A DNA stretch of 13,912 nucleotides, taken from contig CBHYLN010000145.1 of the NCBI GenBank assembly GCA_966128725.1, positions 1 through 13,912 of the forward strand, read 5' to 3'. The notes below the pieces were generated by a model that was not told the origin of the DNA, searched no databases, and saw nothing but the letters and a program-made list of their open reading frames with translations. The stretch is from JAFDZV01 sp966128725. Its GTDB lineage: Bacteria > Bacteroidota > Ignavibacteria > OLB7. The translations under genes were made by a program, and so were the position numbers. Shown in pieces: positions 1 to 7,127 of the stretch (position 1 is the stretch's first letter; each line of letters begins with the position of its first letter).

Positions 1-34
1 GGCCTGCGGGGGCATCGCGCGGCGGGGTTGTGAT

Positions 35-64
35 CGGCGGCGCGCGGGGTATGGCGCGCCGCCG
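35..64 (-). terminator. GC-rich hairpin after the acidic protein gene
   Basis: A perfect 11-bp inverted repeat (CGGCGGCGCGC at 35-45, its complement at 54-64) encloses an 8-base loop. It starts 24 bases beyond the stop codon of the minus-strand gene ending at 89. No U-tract follows on the minus strand, so it is either a non-canonical terminator or a 3'-end-protecting stem. The stem is seen directly; the role is inferred from position. Confidence 0.5.
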
Positions 65-88
65 GTTGTTCAGCACATGGGATTGAGA

Positions 89-898
89 TTACTCGTCGTC
101 GCCGGCGTCATCGTCGCCGCCGAGCACCACAACGTCGCCAAAATCCGTTGCGGCAATCACGCGCTCGCACAGCTCCTCGTTGGTGATAAGCTGGGCGAAA
201 TCGGTATCGTGATACTCGGCAAACGGAATTTCCTCGGCATGGAACGTGAGCACGTAATCCATGGCTCCGCGAAGCGCGTTGACGATATCCTGATTGGCAA
301 GGTCCTCCGGCTCCCACACCAGGCGCGCCCAGTAGAAGCGCTCGCCGGCACTGTGGTCCTCGGGGAAGTCATAGGCGTAGCAGTCGATATCCTCACGATC
401 GAAGATCGCGCCGCTGGGGATCACGGTACCATCCAGCAGGAACGTGCCCACCTGGTAGAACGTGGCCTCCATCAGCTCGCTGTCGCCGTCGTCATCGTCC
501 TCGTCGTCTTCCTCATCATCCACACGGTCGATAAACTGATCGGTCCCCTTCTCCTCCTCGGCCTTCTCCTCGTCCAACGCTTTCTCATAATCCTCCGGAC
601 CAATCTCCTCAACGCTGTCGCCTTCCTCAAGCGCCTCGGCCTCCGAGATGTGGAAGTTGAGCAGCCACCACTGGCCAACCGTAAGGACAAGATTGCTGTA
701 CTCGTGCGGCGAGGAGATCACCGTATTGCGCCCGAAGTGCGCGGCCATGCCCTCCCGGTCAACCAGGGCGCGCATCAGCGCGAAACCGGCGCGAGCGTAC
801 TCCGGCGCCACAAAGGCCTCGGAGATCTTCAGGAGCGTTTCATGGGGCGTCCTCAATTCTGGAAATCGAGCGACGAGATCGGCGTGATTGGTATTCAT
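89..898 (-). CDS. Hypothetical acidic protein with Asp/Glu-rich central linker
   Basis: This 269-residue protein is not recognised. Residues 1-85 look like a folded N-terminal part with aromatic residues (GQWWLLNF around 75-82). Residues 86-141 are almost entirely acidic, ending in a run of Asp/Glu at 127-137. Residues 142-258 form a second folded-looking part rich in aromatics (FYQVGTFLL, ERFYWARLVW), and the tail is acidic again. No signal peptide or membrane segment is seen, so it is probably cytoplasmic. The ATG at 898 is chosen because residues 1-30 read as normal protein and a promoter-like TATATTTCG box lies 45 bases upstream. No Shine-Dalgarno sequence is visible. It is transcribed in the same direction as the DNA glycosylase gene upstream, 126 bases away. 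Shape and charge would suit a binding or immunity-like protein, but nothing in the sequence establishes a function. Confidence 0.8.
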   Translation of the reverse strand: MNTNHADLVARFPELRTPHETLLKISEAFVAPEYARAGFALMRALVDREGMAAHFGRNTVISSPHEYSNLVLTVGQWWLLNFHISEAEALEEGDSVEEIGPEDYEKALDEEKAEEEKGTDQFIDRVDDEEDDEDDDDGDSELMEATFYQVGTFLLDGTVIPSGAIFDREDIDCYAYDFPEDHSAGERFYWARLVWEPEDLANQDIVNALRGAMDYVLTFHAEEIPFAEYHDTDFAQLITNEELCERVIAATDFGDVVVLGGDDDAGDDE

Positions 899-926
899 GC
901 TGAGAATAGAGTGTCAGATATGCCTT

Positions 927-939
927 CGCGGAATCCGCG
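927..939. repeat. Short perfect dyad in the leader of the acidic protein gene
   Basis: CGCGGAATCCGCG has 5-bp arms around an AAT centre. It sits just downstream of the promoter-like box at 943-951, near the expected transcription start of the gene starting at 898, so it could be an operator. A GC-rich background makes chance occurrence plausible. Confidence 0.3.
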
Positions 940-942
940 GCG

Positions 943-951
943 CGAAATATA
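943..951 (-). promoter_or_regulatory. Candidate -7 box of the acidic protein gene
   Basis: The minus strand reads TATATTTCG, resembling the Bacteroidetes -7 consensus TAnnTTTG and the boxes ahead of other genes in this window. It lies 45 bases before the ATG at 898. No clear -33 TTG element is seen. Confidence 0.4.
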
Positions 952-1024
952 CGATGCTGCGGCACATCGCTCACGTTATCACATCAAGAGGTCAACACGC
1001 CGGCCCGGCCGCCGATTCCGAACG

Positions 1025-1714
1025 CTACTTCCGGACGCTGCCCTCCTCGAAGCTCCAGAACAGGAGATCCAGCTCCTGCAACCCAAGCCCCGCGCTGGCC
1101 GCGAGCGCGGAGAACCGTTCCTCCAGATCCAGGTACGTCCTTCGCGAAATCGAGCGCGGGATGGCGTCGATCGCGCCGCAGCGGAGCAGGTGTTTCAGTA
1201 TGTGCCGGTCGATGATGGCCAGATCCAGCGCGCCGATGTTGCGCAGAAAGTGCGAGGCCTCCTTCCACCCCAGGCCGTTCACATGTTCAACCAGCCACTC
1301 GCGTTTTGCCCGCCAGTCCAACGCCGGATCCACCAGCGTGCCAAGGATCCGTTCGCCATCCTGCGCAACCTGAAGCAGACGCCGGGCCTTCTGATTGTGG
1401 AATCGGATGTAGGATGCGGGCGTGCGCAGCGTGGGCGTGGGATCGAACGGCCGGGCCAGGAAGTCGCGCGCGCGAAGTTCGGCGATCGCCGCATCGGCAT
1501 GCAGCGCCCGCGACTGCGGCGTCAGCAGGCAGTACAGCAGCTCGTACAGGTACTCGCCTGGAGCAACGGCCACGAACTCCGCCAGGCGTTCAGCAATCAC
1601 ATCGGCATGCCGCGCGTAGTGCTCCCGATACTCCCGGGCAAGCACAATCGCTGCGCCCTTCGGCGGCACGCCCGCCCCAGTGTTCGCGTAAACCCCGGCC
1701 GATACTGATTTCAT
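1025..1714 (-). CDS. ogg: N-glycosylase/DNA lyase, archaeal-type 8-oxoguanine glycosylase (Ogg2 family)
   Basis: The enzyme excises 8-oxoguanine from oxidised DNA and nicks the strand by beta-elimination, in base excision repair. The 229 residues have the usual length of the Ogg2/MJ0724 family. Family marks are YELLYCLLTPQS at 57-68, RFHNQKARRLL at 104-114 and the helix-hairpin-helix VNGLGWKEASHFLRNIG at 145-161. This last segment carries the expected catalytic lysine, K151. IIDRHIL at 167-173 carries the catalytic aspartate, D169. The ATG at 1714 leaves about 20 residues before the first family-like helix; a later start cannot be excluded, and no Shine-Dalgarno sequence is clear. It is a cytoplasmic enzyme, transcribed toward the acidic protein gene 126 bases downstream. 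Ogg2 is best known from archaea and scattered bacteria, so lateral transfer is possible. Assignment rests on motif recognition, with both catalytic residues present. Confidence 0.88.
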   Translation of the reverse strand: MKSVSAGVYANTGAGVPPKGAAIVLAREYREHYARHADVIAERLAEFVAVAPGEYLYELLYCLLTPQSRALHADAAIAELRARDFLARPFDPTPTLRTPASYIRFHNQKARRLLQVAQDGERILGTLVDPALDWRAKREWLVEHVNGLGWKEASHFLRNIGALDLAIIDRHILKHLLRCGAIDAIPRSISRRTYLDLEERFSALAASAGLGLQELDLLFWSFEEGSVRK

Positions 1715-1805
1715 GCAGGTACCATCAACGTGATGTACGGGCTATGGCACCTGCGCTGCAAGCCTTGATACGCTTGCCGTGCAGGCCAGAATGCCCCTGA
1801 AACGG

Positions 1806-1840
1806 CAAGGCGCGAGACCCACTGTGGGCGCCGCGCCTTG
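1806..1840 (-). terminator. Long hairpin after the first SBBP-repeat gene
   Basis: CAAGGCGCG at 1806-1814 pairs perfectly with 1832-1840. Inside, after a 3x3 internal loop, CCCA/TGGG pair around a small loop. It lies 29 bases past the stop of the gene at 1869-4241. There is no U-tract. Its position between a gene end and the next gene start supports a terminator or mRNA 3'-end structure. Confidence 0.55.
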
Positions 1841-1868
1841 CATCAAGAAACTCCCGACGGGTTACGGG

Positions 1869-4241
1869 TTATTGCTTCAGCATCTGAAGCACGGTACCGC
1901 GCCCATTGCTTTCCACGCGCACGAAGTACAATCCGTTGGGAAGTTCGCGAACGTCGAAGCTGCGGGAATAATCGCCGCCGGTCAACTCGTCATCGAATCG
2001 GGCAACGCTCTGGCCCACGGCGTTCACCACGGTGATCACCGCATGCGCCGGCCGGGCGTTCGCGATTGCCACGGTGAACACGCCGTGGTTGGGGTGCGGG
2101 TACAGTTGCACGCCTTCAAGGGCATGCTCGTACGCAACACCGGCGAACGTGAAGTCGAACGGATCGGAGATTTCGCTGCAGCCGTTCGAGTCAACAATCC
2201 GCACGCGATAGAAGCCTTCCTGCGCCGGGTTCAGCGTGCGCTGCGTGGCGCCGGAAATCGGCTGGTTGGCGAAGTACCACTGATAGGTGACCGCGGGCGT
2301 GGATTCCAGCACGGGGCCTGTCTTGCTGATCGCCGGCTTGGCCGCCGTAAGCGCAACCACCACCACGGTTGGCGAGGTGGCGATACAGCCACGCTCGTTG
2401 GACACGGTTACCGAGAACTCACCCGAGGCCTTCACCACGATGCGGCGAACGTGATCGCCGCTGTTCCAAACATACGTGGAGAACCCTGGGCCTGCGTCAA
2501 GGATAACCGAGTCGCCCTTGCAGATCTGGATCGGGCCGCCGGGCGTAACCAGCGGCTTCGGGGTCTGGTAGATCGCGATGGCCTTGCCGCTTGGGGCGCT
2601 TGCCACAACCGGCACAGTGGAGACAACACGGATGCGGTAGCGTGTGCTTGGGGCAATCGTGTCGGGAATCCTGGCGACGATCGTGGTACCGCCGATGCCG
2701 AAGATCCTGCCGATCTCCAGCGGATTGGCGAAGCTGCCCGCCGTATCCGAGAGCTGCGCGATGTAGTAGTTGCCGCTGCCGAACACACCCTTCACCGTGA
2801 ACGGCACCTGAATGTGATCGCCGGCACAGATAGTTTCGTCGAGGATCAGGCCAAGCCCGATTGTCGGATCGCTGCCAAGCTTGCCCACGAACAGATCGTA
2901 GCCGCCGGTGGCCGACGTATGGATCGCGCCGAAGTTCGCGGTATCGGAGAACGAGCCCACAACCCGCAGCTCGCCGCCGCGATCAACCGCCAACCCGCCG
3001 CCCATATCGGCGCCCGGGCCGCCGGCGCCACGCACCCACTGGAACAGGCCGGTGCCATCGTACCGGGTAACAAACACGTCGGCATTGTTCGGCACAATCG
3101 GCAACAGCACATTGCCGAATGTCGCGGTATCGGAAGCATGGCCGGTAACGAACACCGAGCCAACATCATCCAGCGCGATCGCGGCGCCGTTGTCGTCGCG
3201 GGCGCTGCCGGCGCTGCGTGCCCAGCGGACCGTGCCCACGCCGTCCACCTTGGCAAGCATGATGTCGGCACCGCCGTTGCTCACCAGACGGGTAGTATCG
3301 AAGTATGCCGTGTCGCGGAACGATCCGGTCAGGTGCGCATTGCCGAACTTGTCCACGGCGACAGCCCATGCGGCATCGTCCAGCGGGCCGCCCATCGGGG
3401 TTGCCCACGCGGCCTGCCCCGGCGCGGTGAACTTGGCGGCGAAGATATCGGTGCCGCCCGCGGAGATCATCGTGTCCAGCCCGAAGTATGCGGTGCTGTC
3501 GAATCGGCCGGCCACATAGCAGCTTGCGTTGCCGTCCACCCCGATTCCGTATGCTTCATCGTTACCGCCACCACCGGCCGTGCCAACCCATTGGATGATG
3601 CCGGTTGCGTTATACTTGGCAACGAACACGTCGTTGCCGCCAACACTGCGGCGGCCGGCCGTATCGAAGCTGATGGTATCGGCGTAGAATCCGGTGATGT
3701 AGCAATTGAGCGCATCGTCAACGGCCACGCCGCGCGAGCTTGCGTTGCCCGGCCCGTAGGCCGTACGCCGGATCCAGCGTGTTGCCCCGTTGAGCGGGTT
3801 GATGCGCGCAACAAATCCCTCGGACGTGTTGTTGATGCTGCGGAGTGTGTCGGCGCCGATGCGCACGGTTCCCAGATAGCTGCCGGTGATGTACACCTCG
3901 CCACCCTTGCTAACCGCCACCGAGGCGTTCAGGAAATTGCCGGCACCCAAACCGGGCATCGCCCACTGCAGGATGCCGCCTGCATTATACTTCGCAATGA
4001 AGAGGCCGGTGGCCGTACCATTGGTGAAAATCGTGGCGTTGAACGCGATGTTCTGCTGGAATGTGCCCACGACATATGCATTGCCAAGGGTATCCAACGC
4101 CACGCCGCCCGCAAGATCGTTCCCCGAACCACTTCCCAACTGAACCCACTGCCAGCTTTGCGCGTGCAGCGCGGGGGATACGCCCAGTAGGATAATGAAG
4201 CACGCAGCAAAAGCTGCACACATGCGGTAGCAAGATGCCAT
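1869..4241 (-). CDS. Secreted seven-repeat SBBP-type beta-propeller protein with Ig-like domains and T9SS sorting domain
   Basis: From the ATG at 4241 the protein has 790 residues. The ATG is preferred over an in-frame TTG at 4280 because AGAGGA lies 9 bases upstream and the signal peptide then starts cleanly. The signal peptide spans about 1-27 (cut after ALHA). Residues 36-457 hold seven units of about 61 residues with the pattern GGxxxDxAxGVAVDxxGNxYVTGxFxxTxxF...DxFVAKYxxxGxxQW, matching SBBP repeats and expected to close as a seven-bladed propeller. Residues 458-543 resemble a Bacteroidetes extracellular domain (AQLSDTAGSF). Ig-like regions follow: one near 566-625 with CKGDSVILDAGPGFSTYVW, then one with YQWYFANQPISGATQ. 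Residues 711-790 look like a type A sorting domain (PNGLYFVRVES near the end). Probable route: Sec, then T9SS to the surface or medium. Function is unknown; adhesion or polymer binding is a guess. The neighbour at 4585 is a tandem paralogue. Confidence 0.87.
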   Translation of the reverse strand: MASCYRMCAAFAACFIILLGVSPALHAQSWQWVQLGSGSGNDLAGGVALDTLGNAYVVGTFQQNIAFNATIFTNGTATGLFIAKYNAGGILQWAMPGLGAGNFLNASVAVSKGGEVYITGSYLGTVRIGADTLRSINNTSEGFVARINPLNGATRWIRRTAYGPGNASSRGVAVDDALNCYITGFYADTISFDTAGRRSVGGNDVFVAKYNATGIIQWVGTAGGGGNDEAYGIGVDGNASCYVAGRFDSTAYFGLDTMISAGGTDIFAAKFTAPGQAAWATPMGGPLDDAAWAVAVDKFGNAHLTGSFRDTAYFDTTRLVSNGGADIMLAKVDGVGTVRWARSAGSARDDNGAAIALDDVGSVFVTGHASDTATFGNVLLPIVPNNADVFVTRYDGTGLFQWVRGAGGPGADMGGGLAVDRGGELRVVGSFSDTANFGAIHTSATGGYDLFVGKLGSDPTIGLGLILDETICAGDHIQVPFTVKGVFGSGNYYIAQLSDTAGSFANPLEIGRIFGIGGTTIVARIPDTIAPSTRYRIRVVSTVPVVASAPSGKAIAIYQTPKPLVTPGGPIQICKGDSVILDAGPGFSTYVWNSGDHVRRIVVKASGEFSVTVSNERGCIATSPTVVVVALTAAKPAISKTGPVLESTPAVTYQWYFANQPISGATQRTLNPAQEGFYRVRIVDSNGCSEISDPFDFTFAGVAYEHALEGVQLYPHPNHGVFTVAIANARPAHAVITVVNAVGQSVARFDDELTGGDYSRSFDVRELPNGLYFVRVESNGRGTVLQMLKQ
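2871..4136 (-). repeat. Seven tandem SBBP-like coding repeats (first paralogue)
   Basis: Residues 36-457 of the encoded protein divide into seven consecutive units of about 183 bases each, with last-position hallmarks such as QWV/RWA closing each unit. Units are diverged at sequence level but keep phase and length, as expected for propeller blades. Confidence 0.75.
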
Positions 4242-4250
4242 TACACTGAA

Positions 4251-4256
4251 TCCTCT
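4251..4256 (-). promoter_or_regulatory. Ribosome binding site that decides the start at 4241
   Basis: AGAGGA on the minus strand stands 9 bases before the ATG at 4241. It argues for this start rather than the upstream in-frame TTG at 4280, which would add 13 residues ahead of the signal peptide. Confidence 0.5.
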
Positions 4257-4273
4257 ATCTGTTGACAGGATCG

Positions 4274-4285
4274 TCGACAACTACA
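4274..4285 (-). promoter_or_regulatory. Weak candidate promoter box, first SBBP-repeat gene
   Basis: The minus strand reads TTGTAGTTGTCG, followed by ACGATC. TTGTCGAC-n-ATC also occurs ahead of the second paralogue (7031-7041). The distance to the ATG at 4241 is 33 bases. Promoter function is inferred only from this sharing and a loose match to TAnnTTTG. Confidence 0.25.
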
Positions 4286-4573
4286 ATTGTTGAAAACGCA
4301 GCGATTGCCGGGCAAGACCGGTGCCTGGAACAACATGGCGACGTTGTGCCACCGGCTGCAACGGGGCAATATAGCGCTATGCTCCCGACACGGAAACCGA
4401 TCGCGGCCTTCCGTACGCGGCATTTCACAAATCTTATCGCGCGGGGATCATGCAATTCAAGGCAATTCCGCGCCCGATCGCGGATCGCGCCACGTCGGCA
4501 ACACCCGGGCATGCGGATCAACACGCGCCAGCATCACGGCCACGCCGCAAGCACAATCCTTGCCAGCGCGCCC

Positions 4574-4585
4574 GGGGATATCCCC
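4574..4585. repeat. 12-bp palindrome at the stop codon of the second SBBP-repeat gene
   Basis: GGGGATATCCCC is fully self-complementary and touches the TAG stop at 4585-4587. As RNA it could form only four G-C pairs around an AUAU loop, so it is a weak terminator candidate or a chance palindrome. Confidence 0.3.
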
Positions 4586-6954
4586 TATTGCTTCACCACC
4601 GATCCCACCCAAACCATTGGTCCGGCCTCGAGATACAGGAAGTAGCGGCCCGCCGGCAGCCCCTGCATGACAAGCCGGTGTTGGTAGGTGCCGGCCTCGG
4701 CATCCTCGCTGAATTGGGCAACAAGCGCACCCACGGCATCGAACAGTTCGCCGGAAACGCGCATGCGCGAGAGCAACGGGAATTGCAGCAGCGGCGACTC
4801 CGACACCGGATTCGGCGTGATGGTAACGCCGCTCAACGGCCGTGTTCCGGGCACACCGGCAACAAAGACTTCGGGGTCGGACGCGGTGCCGCAGCCATCG
4901 GTATTGAATACCCGCACCGTGTAGATGCCCGGTTCGGTGACCGTGAAGTTCCGATCGTTGGCGCCGGGGATCGGCTGATCGTTCCGGTACCACTGGTACA
5001 CATCGCCGGGGCTCGACTGCAACAACGTTCCATTGCGGATAATGGTTGGCTTGGCAGGCGATTGCACGGTCACCACCTGCACCGGATCCGACAGGCCAAC
5101 GCAGCCGGCGTCGTTCGTCACGTTCACGTTATAACTGCCCTGCTCGGTTACCTGGATGGTGCGCGTAACCGCCCCGTTCGACCATTGGTACGAGGCATAT
5201 CCGGGGCCGGCATCAAGCGTAACGGATTGGCCACTGCAAAGCTTTGCGGTCCCTTCCGGGGTAATCACCGGATGCAGCGTGCCGAAGATCACGAGATCCT
5301 CGCCGTTGTTCGAGCCCTGCACCGGCGGCGAATTGGAGACAACACGGATGCGGTAGTGTTTGCCGGTGATCACCGAGTTGGGAATCGTTCCACCGATGGT
5401 GCTCCCCTCGGTGCCCACCAACGAGCCCAATTCCACCGGGTTGGCAAAGCTCCCGCTGGAATCCGATAGCTGCGCGGTGAACAGATTGCCCGGCGCGTAC
5501 ACACCGGAAGTTGTGAAGGAAACCGAAACGGCCGAGCCGGAGCAGAACGGACTGCCGACGATCGCGGAGGTTACCACCGTTGCCGGCGCGCCGAATCGTC
5601 CCACGAAAAGATCGGTACCGCCCTGCGTTGAAAACGGGGTAAGCCCAAAGAACCCCGCCGAATCAATCGTGCCGGCAACGTATACCTCGCCGGCCGTGTC
5701 CACGGCAACGCCGTATCCGGCATCATCGCGAACGCCGCCGGCGTTATGCGCCGATACGAATTCACCGGCCGCGCTCACGCGGGCCACCAGCACATCACTG
5801 CCTCCGTTCGAGCTCAGTTGCCCACCGCCACCGAAGTTCGCGGCGGAACGATACATGCCCGTCACGAACGCATTGCCCGCAGCGTTAACCGCGATGGCAT
5901 AGCCCTTATCGTCCTGACCGCTTCCGCCGCGCACCGCCCATCGAACGGCGTTGCCGGGCTCCACCTTGGCGGCGAACACATCGGTTGCTCCGTTGCTTGT
6001 AAGCGTCACACCGCCAAACTGCACGGTGCCGCTGAACCAGCCCGTAAGGTAGCAGTTGCCGGCCGGATCAACGGCCACACCGCTGGCGGCATCGTCGCCG
6101 GCGGCACCGAAACGCACGGCCCACCTGGGCGTGCCTTCGGCCTCAACCGAGGCAAGCAGGATATCCTGCTCGGTGCCGTTGGCCTCAACGGTGGTGCCGC
6201 CAAGCGTGGCCGAACCATGGAACGCGCCGGCAACATAGATATCGCCCGACGGCGCAACCGCCACACCCATTGCCACATCACCCGCCGCTCCGCCGCCGCG
6301 CAGGCCCCACAGCGGGGCGCCGCCGGTGTCGTACTTGGCAACGAAGAGATCCTCGGCCCCGGCGCTGATGAGCGTGGCGCCGCCGATTGTTGCCGATCCG
6401 GTGAACGAGCCCACGATCACCATGTTGCCGTTCGCATCCACCGATACCGCGCGCGCATAATCGTCTCCGGCGCCGCCGATACGCGACGCCCAGCGGAGAA
6501 TGCCGTAATAGTCATAGCGCGCAATGAAGATATCCTCGCCGCCCTGGCTTACCAGTTGCTGGTTGCCCAGGTTCACCGTGCGCGCGAACGAGCCGGCCAC
6601 CCAGCAGTTGCCGGCACGATCCACCGTGATACAGGCGTTATGAAACGCGCCGGAGCCGTTGCCCTGTGCGGCCCATTGCTGCGCGCCGAAGGAGTTGTAT
6701 TTGGCGATGAAGAACCCGGTATCCTGTCCGTTGCTGAACGTGGTGCCATCGAACACGATGCGCCCGGCGTAGGTGCCCACCACATAGCTGCTGGCGACGC
6801 TATCGAGGCCAAGCCCGCCAACATGTTCGTTCCGAGGGCCGCCGGCGCCACGAGTCCATACCCATGCTTGCGCAACGGTGGACACAGGCAGCACAATGGC
6901 AAACAGCAGTGCAAATACGAGATGCGAGGGGTGAAGAATGAATCTGTTGTGCAT
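4585..6954 (-). CDS. Second secreted seven-repeat SBBP-type beta-propeller protein with T9SS sorting domain
   Basis: The protein has 789 residues from the ATG at 6954. An in-frame TTG at 7041 would add 29 Arg- and Ala-rich residues before the signal peptide and is rejected. The signal peptide spans about 1-28 (hydrophobic LVFALLFAIVLPVSTVA, then QA). Residues 36-457 again hold exactly seven 61-62-residue SBBP-like units. An AQLSDSSGSF-type domain follows at about 465-545, then an Ig-like region with CSGQSVTLDAGPGYASYQW, then YQWYRNDQPIPGAN. Residues 710-789 are a sorting-domain-like end (TPNPVSES, LPAGRYFLYLEAG, VVKQ). Domain order, borders and length match the neighbour at 1869-4241, so the two are a diverged tandem duplication. 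Export by Sec and T9SS is expected; the partner or substrate is unknown. No Shine-Dalgarno sequence is clear. The gene diverges from the carbohydrate cluster starting at 7128, which may or may not be functionally linked. Confidence 0.87.
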   Translation of the reverse strand: MHNRFILHPSHLVFALLFAIVLPVSTVAQAWVWTRGAGGPRNEHVGGLGLDSVASSYVVGTYAGRIVFDGTTFSNGQDTGFFIAKYNSFGAQQWAAQGNGSGAFHNACITVDRAGNCWVAGSFARTVNLGNQQLVSQGGEDIFIARYDYYGILRWASRIGGAGDDYARAVSVDANGNMVIVGSFTGSATIGGATLISAGAEDLFVAKYDTGGAPLWGLRGGGAAGDVAMGVAVAPSGDIYVAGAFHGSATLGGTTVEANGTEQDILLASVEAEGTPRWAVRFGAAGDDAASGVAVDPAGNCYLTGWFSGTVQFGGVTLTSNGATDVFAAKVEPGNAVRWAVRGGSGQDDKGYAIAVNAAGNAFVTGMYRSAANFGGGGQLSSNGGSDVLVARVSAAGEFVSAHNAGGVRDDAGYGVAVDTAGEVYVAGTIDSAGFFGLTPFSTQGGTDLFVGRFGAPATVVTSAIVGSPFCSGSAVSVSFTTSGVYAPGNLFTAQLSDSSGSFANPVELGSLVGTEGSTIGGTIPNSVITGKHYRIRVVSNSPPVQGSNNGEDLVIFGTLHPVITPEGTAKLCSGQSVTLDAGPGYASYQWSNGAVTRTIQVTEQGSYNVNVTNDAGCVGLSDPVQVVTVQSPAKPTIIRNGTLLQSSPGDVYQWYRNDQPIPGANDRNFTVTEPGIYTVRVFNTDGCGTASDPEVFVAGVPGTRPLSGVTITPNPVSESPLLQFPLLSRMRVSGELFDAVGALVAQFSEDAEAGTYQHRLVMQGLPAGRYFLYLEAGPMVWVGSVVKQ
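5584..6849 (-). repeat. Seven tandem SBBP-like coding repeats (second paralogue)
   Basis: Residues 36-457 form seven units, the same residue limits as in the paralogue. Typical unit cores read GDDxAxGVAVDPAGNCYLTG, then DVFAAKV and RWA. Conservation of number and phase between paralogues supports a closed seven-bladed fold. Confidence 0.75.
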
Positions 6955-7035
6955 GTAGGCAATCCGGCAACTGTGTCGTGTGCCGGCCGCAGGACGCCGC
7001 GCGGGCGCGCGGGAACGGCCGGTTGGACCGATGGT

Positions 7036-7045
7036 CGACAATATA
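7036..7045 (-). promoter_or_regulatory. Candidate promoter box of the second SBBP-repeat gene
   Basis: The minus strand reads TATATTGTCG, close to the TATATTTCG box at 943-951. It stands 82 bases before the ATG at 6954, implying a leader of about 75 bases. The box lies in the 173-base divergent gap shared with the GH105 gene. Confidence 0.35.
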
Positions 7046-7086
7046 GGTTCTCAGCCCCAACGGCGAAACGACCCGATCGATTCCAT

Positions 7087-7094
7087 TATCTTCG
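7087..7094 (+). promoter_or_regulatory. Candidate -7 box of the GH105 gene
   Basis: TATCTTCG occurs 34 bases before the ATG at 7128. The identical octamer precedes the KDG kinase gene at 8677-8684. It resembles TAnnTTTG. No clear -33 TTG is visible. Confidence 0.45.
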
Positions 7095-7117
7095 TCGCCA
7101 TTCCGTTCAGCAACTTC

Positions 7118-7121
7118 AGGA
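7118..7121 (+). promoter_or_regulatory. Ribosome binding site of the GH105 gene
   Basis: AGGA stands 6 bases before the ATG at 7128. It is one of the few recognisable Shine-Dalgarno sequences in the window and fixes the start. Confidence 0.5.
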
Positions 7122-7127
7122 CAACAG

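Larger units (their letters stand above)
4242..4584. other. Intergenic stretch between the two SBBP-repeat genes
   Basis: These 343 bases carry the leader and candidate promoter of the first paralogue near 4251-4285. A 12-bp palindrome, GGGGATATCCCC at 4574-4585, abuts the stop codon of the second paralogue. Between them no convincing gene or long hairpin is seen. Open frames crossing here have no coding character and continue antisense to the second paralogue. Confidence 0.6.

Noticed and set aside
77..1708. A 543-codon plus-strand open frame spanning the acidic protein and DNA glycosylase genes
   Set aside because: It runs antisense to both recognised minus-strand genes and has no family resemblance; long antisense frames are expected at this GC content.
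1779..4190. An 803-codon plus-strand frame opposite the first propeller gene
   Set aside because: It mirrors the repeated gene on the other strand; its His/Arg/Ala-rich translation has no signal, domain or start signal. The length match with the sense frame is coincidence.
2871..6849. The tandem repeats as a CRISPR array or mobile repeat
   Set aside because: The units are about 183 bases, diverged, in frame and continuous, so they are protein repeats, not spaced DNA repeats.
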